A stretch of 64,000 bases of DNA from Azophilus sp026709365 (GCA_965200175.1 OZ241345.1:3224001-3288000); one strand, 5' to 3'. Positions 8,412-19,481 are shown, counted from the first letter of the stretch. Numbers and translations are program-made. The notes: a model not told the origin generated them from the letters alone.

Positions 8412-9109
8412 GCGGCTCGCCTTTCCCGCACATGAAGCGATGCGCCCAATCGCTCCGCCTCGCGCAGTCGCGACAGGGCTTGCGCTCGGGAAAGCAGTGA
8501 TGCGGCTTTTGGCAATCCTGCTGTTGCCCGCCCAACCCAATTGGCCCGTTGCGGCTCAAAACAAGTGAGCGTTCCCTCTTGTGCAACAGCCGCGAGCCGA
8601 TGCTGCATTCCGGAGTTGTCCAAGAAATAGGCGGCATCGGCGATTCGGGCCACCTTGGACGCATTTTCGAGCGAGCGGTGGAAGCGTCGATCCTGAGCCG
8701 CCTCGGGGATGTCATGGCCACCTGATACAACGCGCAAGGCGACTCGCGTCTTGGTTGCGGTGGTTGAGCCAACGGCCACAAACACCATCACCACACGGTA
8801 GCCGGCCTCTTCAGCCGCCGAGACGCTGCGCAGGATCTCCCGGCTGGAGAGGGTCGTTTCCCGCACGAAGGAGCGTCTGGCCTCAATCAGAATGCGGTTG
8901 CGCAGGATGACTTCGCGCCCTGCCCGCAGGTCAGTGACTTTCGGCGCATCGAAAGCCGCTGCAATCTCTTTGGCGATGTCGTCTGGGTTGAGGTACTCAC
9001 CCGCGTCGTAGCCCGCATCTAGAAAACGGAGGTAGGCGGTGGATTTGCCGGACCCATTCGGCCCCGCGAAGATCGTGAAGCGCGGCCGATCAGTGATATC
9101 GCAGACCAT
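8399..9109 (-). CDS. zeta-toxin-like P-loop kinase
   Basis: 236 residues. A Walker A motif, GPNGSGKST, is at 16-24 after FTIFA, followed by YLNPDDIAKEI and a RRSFVRETTLSS segment, a layout typical of zeta-toxin/PezT-like kinases. Known zeta toxins phosphorylate UDP-N-acetylglucosamine sugars and block cell-wall synthesis; the many chromosomal relatives are less well studied. The upstream gene (90 codons) overlaps this one by 20 nt, as expected for an antitoxin-toxin pair. Toxin activity is inferred from the family and context. The C-terminal 50 residues are Arg/Ala-rich and not clearly part of the kinase. Confidence 0.75.
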   Translation of the reverse strand: MVCDITDRPRFTIFAGPNGSGKSTAYLRFLDAGYDAGEYLNPDDIAKEIAAAFDAPKVTDLRAGREVILRNRILIEARRSFVRETTLSSREILRSVSAAEEAGYRVVMVFVAVGSTTATKTRVALRVVSGGHDIPEAAQDRRFHRSLENASKVARIADAAYFLDNSGMQHRLAAVAQEGTLTCFEPQRANWVGRATAGLPKAASLLSRAQALSRLREAERLGASLHVRERRAAYSA

Positions 9110-9362
9110 TCAGGGATACCTTATGCTGGCTGAACAAAGCCATGACAGCCTCCTTGTCGTAGGGGTCGGGCATCGGCGTGTGCGATCCGTCGGGGTGGTA
9201 GAGCACCACCTGCCCGTCGAGCTCGATCACCCGGGAAATCCCCAGCCGGTCGCACTCCTCATTGAACTTGCGCCCGCCTTCTTCGATTACGCCAATGAAC
9301 TCAAACGGGTCGAGTTCCTCCATGTAGCGCTTTTTGGTTGCTTTCGCCGAAAACCGTGACAT
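9090..9362 (-). CDS. putative antitoxin of the zeta-type toxin
   Basis: 90 residues, starting MSRFSAKATKKRYMEELDPFEF. The start at 9362 is preferred because CGGAGGCAG lies 7 nt upstream; an ATG at 9380 is the alternative. The small protein is highly charged, with a region VIELDGQVVLYHPDGSHTPMPDPYDKEAV, and is of the type found in front of chromosomal zeta-toxin genes. It overlaps the toxin gene by 20 nt. No DNA-binding fold is obvious. The role is inferred from position rather than from a recognised domain. Confidence 0.6.
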   Translation of the reverse strand: MSRFSAKATKKRYMEELDPFEFIGVIEEGGRKFNEECDRLGISRVIELDGQVVLYHPDGSHTPMPDPYDKEAVMALFSQHKVSLNGLRYH

Positions 9363-9560
9363 CGACTGCCTCCGAGTCATAAAGGTGATTTGCGGGGCAT
9401 GATAACGCGGAACGAGGCCACCCTTTGGTCTGTCCCTCCGGTGGGCTGTGAGCACTATCGAATGGCCTGTTGAGGTCACTGCATCGAGCTGCATCGAGCT
9501 GCTGTCCTCGAGGCTGAATTCAAAGGCATTGCAGCGCAGCAGTTCGGATAGGACTTCAGT

Positions 9561-10253
9561 TCACTGTTGCCGCTCGGGTTGGCGGCCGCTGGCCACCGCA
9601 CGGATGAGGGTTTGAAACTGGGCGGTGCTGTTGACGCTGGGGAAGGGCCCGTCCGGCTGCGGGCAGCCAAGGAACTCCCACAGCGGCGACCAGCCTTGGG
9701 CCGGGTTGAAGACCAGCAGCTTGTCGCTCGGCAGCAGCCGCTTCACCCGCTCGTTGTGCGCGAGGTAGCGGCCAATCACGTGATCCCTATCGTCCATTCG
9801 GCCGTCAAACACGCCATCCCAGATCACTTCATAGACCATCGCTGAGCTTGCCAGGCCGGCGGGGTCGGCGCTTTCGCGAGCCTTCTTGCGCGCCTCGGCC
9901 GAACTGGGGTAAATGGTGTTCATGACGCTGGCGTACCAAGCTTCCGGATCCCGTTCCGAGAGGATCACCTTGGCGTCCGGGAACGCCGCCAACTGCGCTT
10001 CCCAGTAGTTGCAGGAGGGCCAGTCCACGGTGGCTTGGTAGTCCTTGAAGAGCGTTGCCCAGTCCACTGGCCCACCGGCTGCGGCCTGGCGCCAGACGGC
10101 GACATGCTCCGGGTTCCGGCGCACTTCCAGCATGTGGTAGCAGGGACCGAAGCCGATTTGCTCCAGCGCCAGCTTGAGCGACAGGGTTCCGTTGCGCCCG
10201 AAGCCGGCGCCGATGACTTTTAGCCCAGATTGTTCTCCAAGCCGCTCATCCAT
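9561..10253 (-). CDS. sulfotransferase family protein
   Basis: 230 residues. The N-terminal GAGFGRNGTLSLKLALEQIG (about 15-34) is the 5'-phosphosulfate-binding loop of the PAPS-dependent sulfotransferase family, in the variant with GxGRxGT. A second typical stretch is FPDAKVILSERDPEAWYASV, holding the 3'-phosphate-binding Arg/Ser region. These enzymes transfer sulfate from PAPS to hydroxyl groups of small molecules, and many bacterial members have unknown acceptors. No PAPS-synthesis genes are in the window. The gene stands between the toxin pair and the amidohydrolase, on the same strand as the latter, with a 39-nt gap. Confidence 0.8.
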   Translation of the reverse strand: MDERLGEQSGLKVIGAGFGRNGTLSLKLALEQIGFGPCYHMLEVRRNPEHVAVWRQAAAGGPVDWATLFKDYQATVDWPSCNYWEAQLAAFPDAKVILSERDPEAWYASVMNTIYPSSAEARKKARESADPAGLASSAMVYEVIWDGVFDGRMDDRDHVIGRYLAHNERVKRLLPSDKLLVFNPAQGWSPLWEFLGCPQPDGPFPSVNSTAQFQTLIRAVASGRQPERQQ

Positions 10254-10292
10254 GACTCAGGCACCCCTCAATTGCGACGCATGACGTTTGGC

Positions 10293-11312
10293 TCACGCCG
10301 GCTGTTCCGCAATAGAGTCCAGACGGTACGCAGTGGCGGCGGCGTCGTGAAAGAGCCAAGCCTTCTCCGCCTCGGATGCGTCGGCCACCAACTTCTTGAA
10401 CGAATTCCACAGCACGGCGTAGGAGCAGCTAGCCTTGTCCACTGGGAAATTGCTCTCGAACATGCAGCGGCGGACGCCGAAGCTGTCGATGGCATGGCGG
10501 TAGTAGCGGCCAGTGGCGGCCACAAGCTGGTCGGATGTGGCCGGTCGCTTGCGTTTGTGGAAGCCGAAGCCGTTGATCGGCATCACCAGCCCGCCGAGCT
10601 TGGCGTACACGTTTTCGCAGCTGGCCAGCTCGGCCACGTCCTTGCGCCACTGCGCGAAGATCGCCTCCCGCTGGCCGGCATAGGGGCCGATGCCCAGGGG
10701 GCCGCCGAAGTGGTCGAAGATGATGGTGGTGCCCGGGAAGGCGCGGGCCAGGTCGGTCAGTTCCGGAATCTGGCGGTGATAGAGCCACGCGTCGAACGAC
10801 AGGCCGCGCCGGTCGAGTTCGGCGAACCCTTCGCGGAACTTGGGGTCGGCCAGCAGGTGCTCGCTGGGATGGGTGTGCGAGTTGCGGACGGCGTCGCTGG
10901 CATCCCAACCCGCCGCGTGGCGAATGCCGCGAAAGCGCGGGCTGGCGGCGACGTGGGCGTCAAGCACCTCGCCGGCGGCGCTGCCCAAGGTCAAGTCCGC
11001 GTAGCTGACGATGCCCGCGCAGACGCGCATGGCCCCGTAGCCGCCCGACGCCGACATTGCCGCCACGCCGTTGACGAATTCGGTTTCGCCCAGCGGCCGC
11101 AGCGCTTCCGGGCCATCGGCCCGGTACATGCTGGCGCATTCGACGAACACGGTGCTGACGATGTTGTGGCCGCTGCCGGTGTCGGCGATGAGTTCATCGA
11201 TCAGGTAGCGGTGCTGCGGACGATCCCAAAGATGGTGGTGCGGATCGCAGACCGGGCGTTCCGGGTCGATGATGTCCTCGCTGACTTGGGCCAGCCAATC
11301 GGCTTGATTCAT
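10293..11312 (-). CDS. amidohydrolase-2 family metal-dependent hydrolase
   Basis: 339 residues. The metal-binding start motif DPHHHLWD is at about 23-30, followed by FVECASMYRADGPE, FRGIRHAAGWD, an IFDHFGGPLG segment and the late MFESNFPVDK. This is the pattern of amidohydrolase-2 TIM-barrel proteins (PF04909), which include decarboxylases and lactone hydrolases acting on aromatic or sugar acids. The exact substrate is unknown. It is followed after 13 nt by a formaldehyde dehydrogenase gene on the same strand, but the two functions are not obviously linked. Confidence 0.83.
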   Translation of the reverse strand: MNQADWLAQVSEDIIDPERPVCDPHHHLWDRPQHRYLIDELIADTGSGHNIVSTVFVECASMYRADGPEALRPLGETEFVNGVAAMSASGGYGAMRVCAGIVSYADLTLGSAAGEVLDAHVAASPRFRGIRHAAGWDASDAVRNSHTHPSEHLLADPKFREGFAELDRRGLSFDAWLYHRQIPELTDLARAFPGTTIIFDHFGGPLGIGPYAGQREAIFAQWRKDVAELASCENVYAKLGGLVMPINGFGFHKRKRPATSDQLVAATGRYYRHAIDSFGVRRCMFESNFPVDKASCSYAVLWNSFKKLVADASEAEKAWLFHDAAATAYRLDSIAEQPA

Positions 11313-11325
11313 GTCCGCTGCCTCC

Positions 11326-12432
<1,107 letters not shown>

Positions 12433-12626
12433 TGCTGTACTCCCTGTTTCGCTTGTTTCGGCGAATTCGGCTGCGTATCCGCTGAGGCTAAGTCTTTGCC
12501 CAGCGATGCTCAAGGGGGAAGTGCGTTTGATCACCTCGGAGCGAATATTGCCGCCCCCGCGGGCTGGTTCAAGCGCGTAAGCAGTTTGGACCCTTCCACG
12601 AGGCGGAGAGCTTCGTGGCATCAAAT

Positions 12627-12657
12627 GAGCCCAAGGCCCCCAAGGAACCTTGGGCTC
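12627..12657. terminator. hairpin between divergent frmA and arfB
   Basis: A perfect 10-bp stem, GAGCCCAAGG with CCTTGGGCTC, has an 11-nt loop and is followed by GTTTGTG. It lies in the 398-base gap between two divergent genes, so the transcript it would end is unclear. It may be part of the adjoining repeat element. Confidence 0.4.
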
Positions 12658-12659
12658 GT

Positions 12660-12770
12660 TTGTGCGGGCGCGAAAACATATCGAACTCAACCCATGCAAC
12701 GGGTGCGGAGTTTCACGCCAGCGCAACTCCTGCATGGTCCGTCCCGCTTCGCGGGCGCGCGATGACGGCC
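12660..12770 (-). repeat. double-hairpin dispersed repeat, copy 2 (degenerate)
   Basis: Read on the minus strand: CCCGCGAAGCGGG hairpin, then GGAGTTGCG...GTGAAACTCC, then a tail ending in GATATGTTTTCGCGCCCGCAC. It is the most diverged full-length copy. Nothing else is visible in this gap apart from the hairpin at 12627-12657. Confidence 0.6.
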
Positions 12771-12830
12771 GACGCTCCATTCGGCGATAATCCCGCTTGA
12801 TGACCTTCAAGCCACGGTTGACGGCAGCGC

Positions 12831-13250
12831 ATGAACATCGGCGGCATCGACATTCCCCCATCCGCCATCGCTTGGAAGTTCGTGCGTTCCCGGGGGCCGG
12901 GCGGCCAAAACGTCAACAAGGTGGCGACGGCGGTGGAGTGCCGCCTGAGCCTGAAGGAGACGGGCATGGACCCCGGCGTCTGCGAAAGGCTCAAGGCGTT
13001 GGCGGCCAGCCGCCTGACCGCGGCAGGCGACATCGTCATCTTTGCCGACACCCACCGCACCCAGCAGCGCAATCGGGAGGCTGCCTTGGAACGACTCGGC
13101 GCTCTGATCGAACACGCCCGGCGGGTTCCCAAGCGCCGCATTCCCACGGTGCCCGGTGCAGGCGCCAAGGCGCGGCGCCGTGACGACAAGCGGCGGCGAG
13201 CGGGCGTCAAGGAACTGCGCGGTCGGTTGCGGCCTTCCGATGACATCTGA
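12831..13250 (+). CDS. arfB: peptidyl-tRNA hydrolase ArfB, ribosome rescue factor
   Basis: 139 residues, the usual size of ArfB/YaeJ. The catalytic GGQ is at 24-26 in SRGPGGQNVNKVATAVECRL. The C-terminal tail is strongly basic (KARRRDDKRRRAGVKELRGR), as needed to enter the empty mRNA channel of a stalled ribosome. ArfB releases peptides from ribosomes stuck on mRNAs lacking a stop codon, acting as a back-up to tmRNA. It is too short to be release factor 1 or 2 and lacks their codon-recognition domain. It appears to be a single-gene unit divergent from frmA. Confidence 0.92.
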   Translation: MNIGGIDIPPSAIAWKFVRSRGPGGQNVNKVATAVECRLSLKETGMDPGVCERLKALAASRLTAAGDIVIFADTHRTQQRNREAALERLGALIEHARRVPKRRIPTVPGAGAKARRRDDKRRRAGVKELRGRLRPSDDI

Positions 13251-13339
13251 ATCCGCTAATCCGCTAATACTCAAACGCTTTGAGGGGGGTCAGTGGGTAA
13301 GTCAGGTGGCTTCCCACAGAAGTGTGCCCTGAAGCTATC

Positions 13340-13361
13340 CCCCAATGTGCTACGATTGGGG
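13340..13361. promoter_or_regulatory. inverted repeat upstream of toxin-antitoxin pair
   Basis: CCCCAAT (13340-13346) and ATTGGGG (13355-13361) form a perfect 7-bp inverted repeat with an 8-nt spacer, 22 nt before the antitoxin ATG. This is a plausible autoregulatory operator. Confidence 0.5.
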
Positions 13362-13383
13362 TACACAAACTGGAGGCGGTCAC

Positions 13384-13716
13384 ATGGGTGTGCCCCACAC
13401 CTTCAGCGTTCGAGAGTTGAGACAGCGTTCCGGCGATTTGCTTCGTAACGCCGAGGACGGGCGGTTGGCAATCGTCACCAAGCACGGGCGGCCGACCATC
13501 CTCGCCGTTCCCTTCGATGATCGCCTGCTCGATGTCGGCGTGCATCGGTCGCTTGCGCTGCACTTGTTTGAACAGCACCAGCTGACCTTGGCACAAGCCG
13601 CCAAACTGGCCGACTTGAGCGTGGAGGACTTCATGAGCCTGCTCGGCAAGGCAGGCATCCTGGCGGTGGACTATCTGCCATCGGAACTCGAAGACGAGTT
13701 GCACAGCACCTTGTGA
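13384..13716 (+). CDS. Phd-like/UPF0175 fusion antitoxin
   Basis: 110 residues from the ATG at 13384, preceded by GGAGG; the upstream in-frame codons are not protein-like. The N-terminal half (FSVRELRQRSGDLLRNAEDGR, LAIVTKHGRPTILAVPFDD) resembles a Phd/YefM antitoxin DNA-binding domain. The C-terminal half (ALHLFEQHQLTLAQAAKLAD, LSVEDFMSLLGKAGI) resembles UPF0175, the usual partner of DUF3368 PIN proteins. It therefore looks like a two-part antitoxin. Its stop overlaps the toxin start by 4 nt. The operator-like palindrome upstream suggests autoregulation. Confidence 0.78.
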   Translation: MGVPHTFSVRELRQRSGDLLRNAEDGRLAIVTKHGRPTILAVPFDDRLLDVGVHRSLALHLFEQHQLTLAQAAKLADLSVEDFMSLLGKAGILAVDYLPSELEDELHSTL

Positions 13717-14261
13717 GCAGTCCCGGCCGGCATGCGACCGGCGCGAGGGGGAAGGCCAGCCCCGGCGAACAGCCCCCATTTGTTGCAGACGCCGGACCTC
13801 TAATCGCCCTCGCCAAGGTCGATGGACTTCAACTGCTTAAAGGACTGTTTGGCTACGGTGTCATTCCGCCGGCGGTGCATCAGGAGGTCCGGCCCGATTC
13901 GGGACTGCCTGGGGCCACACGGATCCGGCAGGCACTCGCCGCTGGTTGGCTGCAAGTCGCACCGCTTGAGGACGACACGCTGGCCACCGAGCTGCTCGGC
14001 CTTGTCGACGCAGGGGAGGCCGAAGCCATCGCTCTGTGTCGGCAGCGACAGGCAAGAGTCCTATTGATCGACGACGCCAAAGGCCGCAAGGTGGCTCGAC
14101 GTGCGGGTCTGCCCCTGGTGGGTGTGGCGGGGATATTGCTCCCTGCGAAGTCGCGAGGATTGCTGTCCGCGGTGGGTCCGGTACTTGAGGACTTGGCAGG
14201 CGCAGGCTATCGCCTGTCCTACCGGCTCATGGACGCCGTGCGCCGCACTGCGAACGAGTGA
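13713..14261 (+). CDS. PIN-domain toxin, DUF3368 family
   Basis: 182 residues from a GTG overlapping the antitoxin stop. PIN-fold acidic residues are visible: VADAGPLIALAKVD near the N-terminus, LVDAGEAEAIALC in the middle and LIDDAKGRKVARR later. DUF3368 proteins pair with UPF0175 antitoxins, and PIN toxins generally cleave RNA with bound Mg2+. The GEAEAI motif is the family hallmark. The N-terminal 20 residues are low-complexity, so the functional start may be later. Toxicity is inferred from the family. Confidence 0.78.
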   Translation: MSSPGRHATGARGKASPGEQPPFVADAGPLIALAKVDGLQLLKGLFGYGVIPPAVHQEVRPDSGLPGATRIRQALAAGWLQVAPLEDDTLATELLGLVDAGEAEAIALCRQRQARVLLIDDAKGRKVARRAGLPLVGVAGILLPAKSRGLLSAVGPVLEDLAGAGYRLSYRLMDAVRRTANE

Positions 14262-14267
14262 GGAACG

Positions 14268-14381
14268 AAGCTGGGCGGAGTTCCCCCGGTTCAGTTCGCG
14301 GGTGGGATGCCCTCGATTGGAAGTCCGCAGGTACAACATGGCGGGTTTGCGCACCCAGTCCACTTTCGGCTGAAACATGTT
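14268..14381 (+). repeat. second dispersed repeat family, copy A
   Basis: This segment aligns over its whole length with 47533-47644, in the same orientation. Shared blocks include AAGCTGGGCG, GATTGGAAGTCC, GCGGGTTTGCGCACCCA and CGGCTGAA. It begins seven bases after the PIN-toxin stop and fills much of the gap before the aminotransferase. It has no coding potential. Confidence 0.7.
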
Positions 14382-14550
14382 GAGAGGCGTGCTGGAAAGA
14401 AGCGCTGTAGGACAACAATGGCGCCGACGGCAGGCATCATGATGCCGTGTCGCCCACCTGTCTGAATTGTCAAAGCGGCCAGAGACTTTGAGTTTACAGG
14501 CCAATGGAATTACAGTGCCTGCCCCCGCCAACCGGCGATTGGGGTTTCCC

Positions 14551-15861
14551 GTGAGAAAACTGAATTGGCCCTTCTCCCGGGACGCGGCACTGAACGTGGT
14601 CAAGGCCGAGGGCGCCCATCTGTTCACCGCCACGGGCCAGGCGGTGCTCGATGCCGCTGGCGGCGCGGTGGTCGCCAACGTGGGCCATGGCCGCCAGCGG
14701 GTGGTTGACGCTTTGGCCAAGGCCACCGCCGACACCACCTATGTGGTGCCACCTTGGGTCACGCCGGGGCGTCAAGCCATGGTCGAGGTTCTGGAGCGGG
14801 ATTGGCTGCCCGAGGGCATCACCCGCATGCACATCACGTCCGGCGGCTCCGAGGCGGTGGAGGCGGCGGTGAAGCTCGCCTTCATGCACCACGCGGCGCG
14901 GGGAGACTTGGGTCGGCGCAAGATCCTGTCCAGGGACATTTCCTATCACGGCGCAACCCTCATGACCACCGCCATCAGCGGCCATTGGGCACGGCGGCAG
15001 GGGCTGGAGCAGGCGCTGCCCGACCACCCCAAGGCGCCGACCGCGCATCCGCTGCGCTGTCCCTTGGGCACCCACCACCCGCAGGCGGGCGACCACTATG
15101 TTGGGGCCATGGCCGAAGTGATTGAGCGGGAGGGGCCGCAGAGCATCGCCGCCCTGATCGTGGAGCCGATCACCGGTGCGTCCGGTGGGGCCATCGTGCC
15201 GCCGGAGGACTATTGGCCCAAGGTGCGCGACCTATGCGATGAGCATGGCATCCTGCTCATCTTCGATGAGGTGATGACGGGGTTCGGGCGCACCGGGCTG
15301 CCGTTTGGCCATCAACATTGGCCAGTGGCCCCGGACCTTCTGGTTGGGGGCAAGGGCATGGCGGGCGGCTATGCGCCCTTGGGGGGCGTGTTTGCCACCG
15401 AGGCCATCGGCACGGCGATTGACGCTGCGGGCTACAACGTCATGTTCCACACCTTCGGTGCCCATCCCGGGGCCTGCGCGGCGGCCGCGGAGGTGCTTTC
15501 GATCATGGCGGAGGAGAATCTGGTGGAGCGGGCGCGTCAGCTTGGCGACCGCTTGGCGACGCGGCTCAAGGAGGCGTTCTCCAACCATCCCCATGTCGCC
15601 GAGTCGCGGGGGCGGGGCCTGTTGCAGGGCATCGAAATCGTTGCCGACCGCGGCACTTTGGCGCCCTTTCCGAAGACCGATCAGATCGCCGCCCGGGTCG
15701 TCCAGGCAGCGCTTGGGCGCGGCGTGTTCTTCTATGCGGGCGGCACCGGGGAGTTCCGCGACGCCATCCTGATGGGACCGCCCTTCATCGTGACTGAGAG
15801 CGACATCGACACCATGGCCGAAGTTCTGCGCGAGGCCGTGGACGAGGTGGTTGGCTGCTAG
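14551..15861 (+). CDS. class III PLP-dependent aminotransferase
   Basis: 436 residues from the GTG at 14551; a TTG at 14467 would add 28 residues that look non-homologous. Class III features are clear: GGSEAVEAAVKLA, the PLP-facing IFDEVMTGFGRTG, and the Schiff-base lysine in VGGKGMAGGYAPLGG. These enzymes use omega-amino donors such as beta-alanine, GABA or diamines, and act in amino-acid or polyamine metabolism. The long MHHAARGDLGRRKI insert near the active-site entrance is typical of the omega-transaminase group. No pathway partners are adjacent, so the substrate is open. The end lies 10 nt from a convergent gene. Confidence 0.85.
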   Translation: MRKLNWPFSRDAALNVVKAEGAHLFTATGQAVLDAAGGAVVANVGHGRQRVVDALAKATADTTYVVPPWVTPGRQAMVEVLERDWLPEGITRMHITSGGSEAVEAAVKLAFMHHAARGDLGRRKILSRDISYHGATLMTTAISGHWARRQGLEQALPDHPKAPTAHPLRCPLGTHHPQAGDHYVGAMAEVIEREGPQSIAALIVEPITGASGGAIVPPEDYWPKVRDLCDEHGILLIFDEVMTGFGRTGLPFGHQHWPVAPDLLVGGKGMAGGYAPLGGVFATEAIGTAIDAAGYNVMFHTFGAHPGACAAAAEVLSIMAEENLVERARQLGDRLATRLKEAFSNHPHVAESRGRGLLQGIEIVADRGTLAPFPKTDQIAARVVQAALGRGVFFYAGGTGEFRDAILMGPPFIVTESDIDTMAEVLREAVDEVVGC

Positions 15862-15871
15862 CAGCCTGCGC

Positions 15872-16621
15872 CTACAGCGCCGGCGTTGAGGTCGGCCGTG
15901 GCGCCAAGCTCCGCAGCTGGCTCTCGATGTTCGCGAGCCGCGTGTTGACTTGGACGCGGTAGGCATCGATGGCGGCAATGGCCTGTTCGTTCTCGGTCAC
16001 CCGGCTGCTGGATGCCGCTGCGGTCTGGGTGGCGGCGTTGACCCGATCCACGAGGTCCCGCTGGCCTCGGAGCACTTGCTGAAGCTGCAGTTCAATGCTG
16101 GCCAGTTGGTCGATCAGCGTCTGCTGTTGGTTGAACGCCTTGTCGTGGCGGTCCACGGCGCTCTTTAGGGTGCGGTCGGAGCTTTGCAAGCTGGCGATGG
16201 CGGTCTTCTGGGTTTGCAGCAGCTTCTGGTTGTCCTGAATCCAGTTCTTGTTGCGCTCGTTGGCCACGGCCCACAGCTTGCGAACTTCGGATTCCCAGAA
16301 ATTGATCTCCTCATTGGTTTCGGCTTCGGTTTCGCTCATGACCTGATCGGTCATGCGCAAGCGATCCTCCAAGGCCCGCAGGCGGCTGTCGGCTTCGGCC
16401 ACCTTGGTTTGCTCCTCGATCAGCAGCCGGTGTTGGTTGGCGATGAACCAGCCGGCGACGCCAAGGCCGGCGACGAGCGCGGCGACCACCAAATTGAGGG
16501 CGATCGAGCGGCCGCCGCCCCGCCCATTGCCGCTCGGGCGCGGCCGCCCACCGCTCGCCGGACGCCGCCGGGCGTCATCAGGGGCGGTGGAAATGCTGGA
16601 GACGGATGCGGGCTCCGGCAT
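15872..16621 (-). CDS. membrane-anchored coiled-coil protein of unknown function
   Basis: 249 residues. A Pro/Gly/Arg-rich cytoplasmic N-terminus (1-38) leads into one transmembrane helix, ALNLVVAALVAGLGVAGWFI (about 41-60). The rest is a long alpha-helical coiled coil rich in Gln, Glu, Lys and Asn. The predicted topology is a single-pass inner-membrane protein with a periplasmic coiled coil. I do not recognise a named family. It lies 27 nt downstream of the urate-oxidase-N membrane protein on the same strand and may share its transcript. Possible roles include envelope scaffolding. Confidence 0.65.
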   Translation of the reverse strand: MPEPASVSSISTAPDDARRRPASGGRPRPSGNGRGGGRSIALNLVVAALVAGLGVAGWFIANQHRLLIEEQTKVAEADSRLRALEDRLRMTDQVMSETEAETNEEINFWESEVRKLWAVANERNKNWIQDNQKLLQTQKTAIASLQSSDRTLKSAVDRHDKAFNQQQTLIDQLASIELQLQQVLRGQRDLVDRVNAATQTAAASSSRVTENEQAIAAIDAYRVQVNTRLANIESQLRSLAPRPTSTPAL

Positions 16622-16648
16622 CTGCTGCTCCTCGGTGCCCCTTCCCGG

Positions 16649-17311
16649 CTAGCCGGCGGCCACCAACACGCCGAGCATCACGGCCCAGAGCGCGAAGCCG
16701 GACGCGATGACGCCCTTAACGGTGGTCAAGGGGCCTTGCTTGCCGAAGATGGCGTTCAACTCCAAGGCGGCGATGATGATAAGCAGGATGATCAGCGCGG
16801 TCATGTTGCCGCCGATGAAGGGACCGTTCGGCAGGTGGGCGCTTGAGCCCATGAAGTAGAGCATGGGAATCGAAAACAGGGTGTTGGTGCGCGACGCCAA
16901 GGCCGCCTTCGGTGCGGCACCGGCGGCTTCCGGCAAGGCCTCCCCGCCCGCCTTGATCTGCTCATTGGAGGCAATGACGATCTTTTGGTTCGGCCAGATG
17001 ATGAGCCAGACGTTGAGGAACATGAGAATGGCCATCACCGAGCCGATGAAAATGTCCATCGTCAGCCCCGCGCCGCGGATGCCGAGCATGACCAAGCCGG
17101 TGAGCAGGGTGAACATCGCCCCCCAGCGGAACCACCACAACGCCCTGGGGGCCAGCTTGGTGAAGGCGTCCACCCGGGCGTCGGGGTCGGCTTCCTTGAA
17201 GTACTCGGTCTGCACGAAGTTGAAGTAGTACAGCAGGCCAATCCAAGTGATGCCGACAATGAAGTGCAGCCACTTCGCCAAGTAATCAATGACCAACATT
17301 TCCTCGGACAT
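16649..17311 (-). CDS. urate-oxidase N-terminal (PuuD-type) membrane protein without the cytochrome domain
   Basis: 220 residues with several transmembrane helices. Characteristic features are WLHFIVGITWIGLLYYFNFVQ, ALWWFRWGAMFTLLTGLVML, IWPNQKIVIA and FSIPMLYFMGSSAH. These match the membrane domain of urate hydroxylase PuuD (Urate_ox_N, PF06181). PuuD itself has an additional C-terminal cytochrome c domain, which is absent here, and no purine-catabolism genes are nearby. His and Trp residues in the helices suggest a haem- or quinone-linked role, but this is not shown. Many proteobacteria carry this short form with no assigned function. Confidence 0.78.
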   Translation of the reverse strand: MSEEMLVIDYLAKWLHFIVGITWIGLLYYFNFVQTEYFKEADPDARVDAFTKLAPRALWWFRWGAMFTLLTGLVMLGIRGAGLTMDIFIGSVMAILMFLNVWLIIWPNQKIVIASNEQIKAGGEALPEAAGAAPKAALASRTNTLFSIPMLYFMGSSAHLPNGPFIGGNMTALIILLIIIAALELNAIFGKQGPLTTVKGVIASGFALWAVMLGVLVAAG

Positions 17312-17425
17312 AGTGCGCTCCTTTCAGCCAATTCAGACGTATCTGAGTTACTTCAAAATATAGCCCGGCTGCGCGGGGATTGCACCCCTTGGCGGCGACC
17401 TGTCGGCAGCCGTTTGGCCACCCAC

Positions 17426-17454
17426 AAAAAACCCCGCCAATGGGCGGGGTTTTT
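17426..17454 (-). terminator. rho-independent terminator after groEL
   Basis: The 7-bp GC stem CCCCGCC/GGCGGGG has an AATG loop and is flanked by A and T runs on both sides. On the minus strand it follows the groEL stop by about 40 nt. The symmetric flanks mean it could work in both directions. Confidence 0.85.
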
Positions 17455-17495
17455 CGTTGCGCTCATGGCGCAAAGGCGCAAGCCTTGGAGGCGGC

Positions 17496-19136
<1,641 letters not shown>

Positions 19137-19190
19137 TGCCTGTTTCCTCGTGTGTCTGTCAGTTTTTGGTGGGTTGGTTTGGAGCGGGCG

Positions 19191-19481
19191 CTAGCCTTCG
19201 AGCACGCCGAAGATTTCGCTCTCGCTGAGGATCAGCAACTCCTCGCCATCGATCTTGACCGTGCTGCCGCCGTATTGGCCGAAGATGATCTTGTCGCCGA
19301 CCTTCACGTCGGGCGCCCGCACTTCGCCGCTGTCCAGAGCCTTGCCGGGGCCTACGGCGAGCACTTCGCCCTGCGAAGGCTTCTCGGCGGCCGAATCCGG
19401 CAGCACGATGCCGCCGGCGGTGGTGGTCTCCTCTTCCAACCGGCGCACGACGACGCGGTCATGTAGGGGTCGAATTTTCAT
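19191..19481 (-). CDS. groS: co-chaperonin GroES (10 kDa)
   Basis: 96 residues. It starts MKIRPLHDRVVVRRLEEE, carries the mobile loop TTAGGIVLPDSA that docks onto GroEL, and ends with ILSESEIFGVLEG. GroES is the heptameric lid of the GroEL chamber. It is the first gene of the groES-groEL operon, with a CIRCE operator about 108 nt upstream. Confidence 0.97.
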   Translation of the reverse strand: MKIRPLHDRVVVRRLEEETTTAGGIVLPDSAAEKPSQGEVLAVGPGKALDSGEVRAPDVKVGDKIIFGQYGGSTVKIDGEELLILSESEIFGVLEG

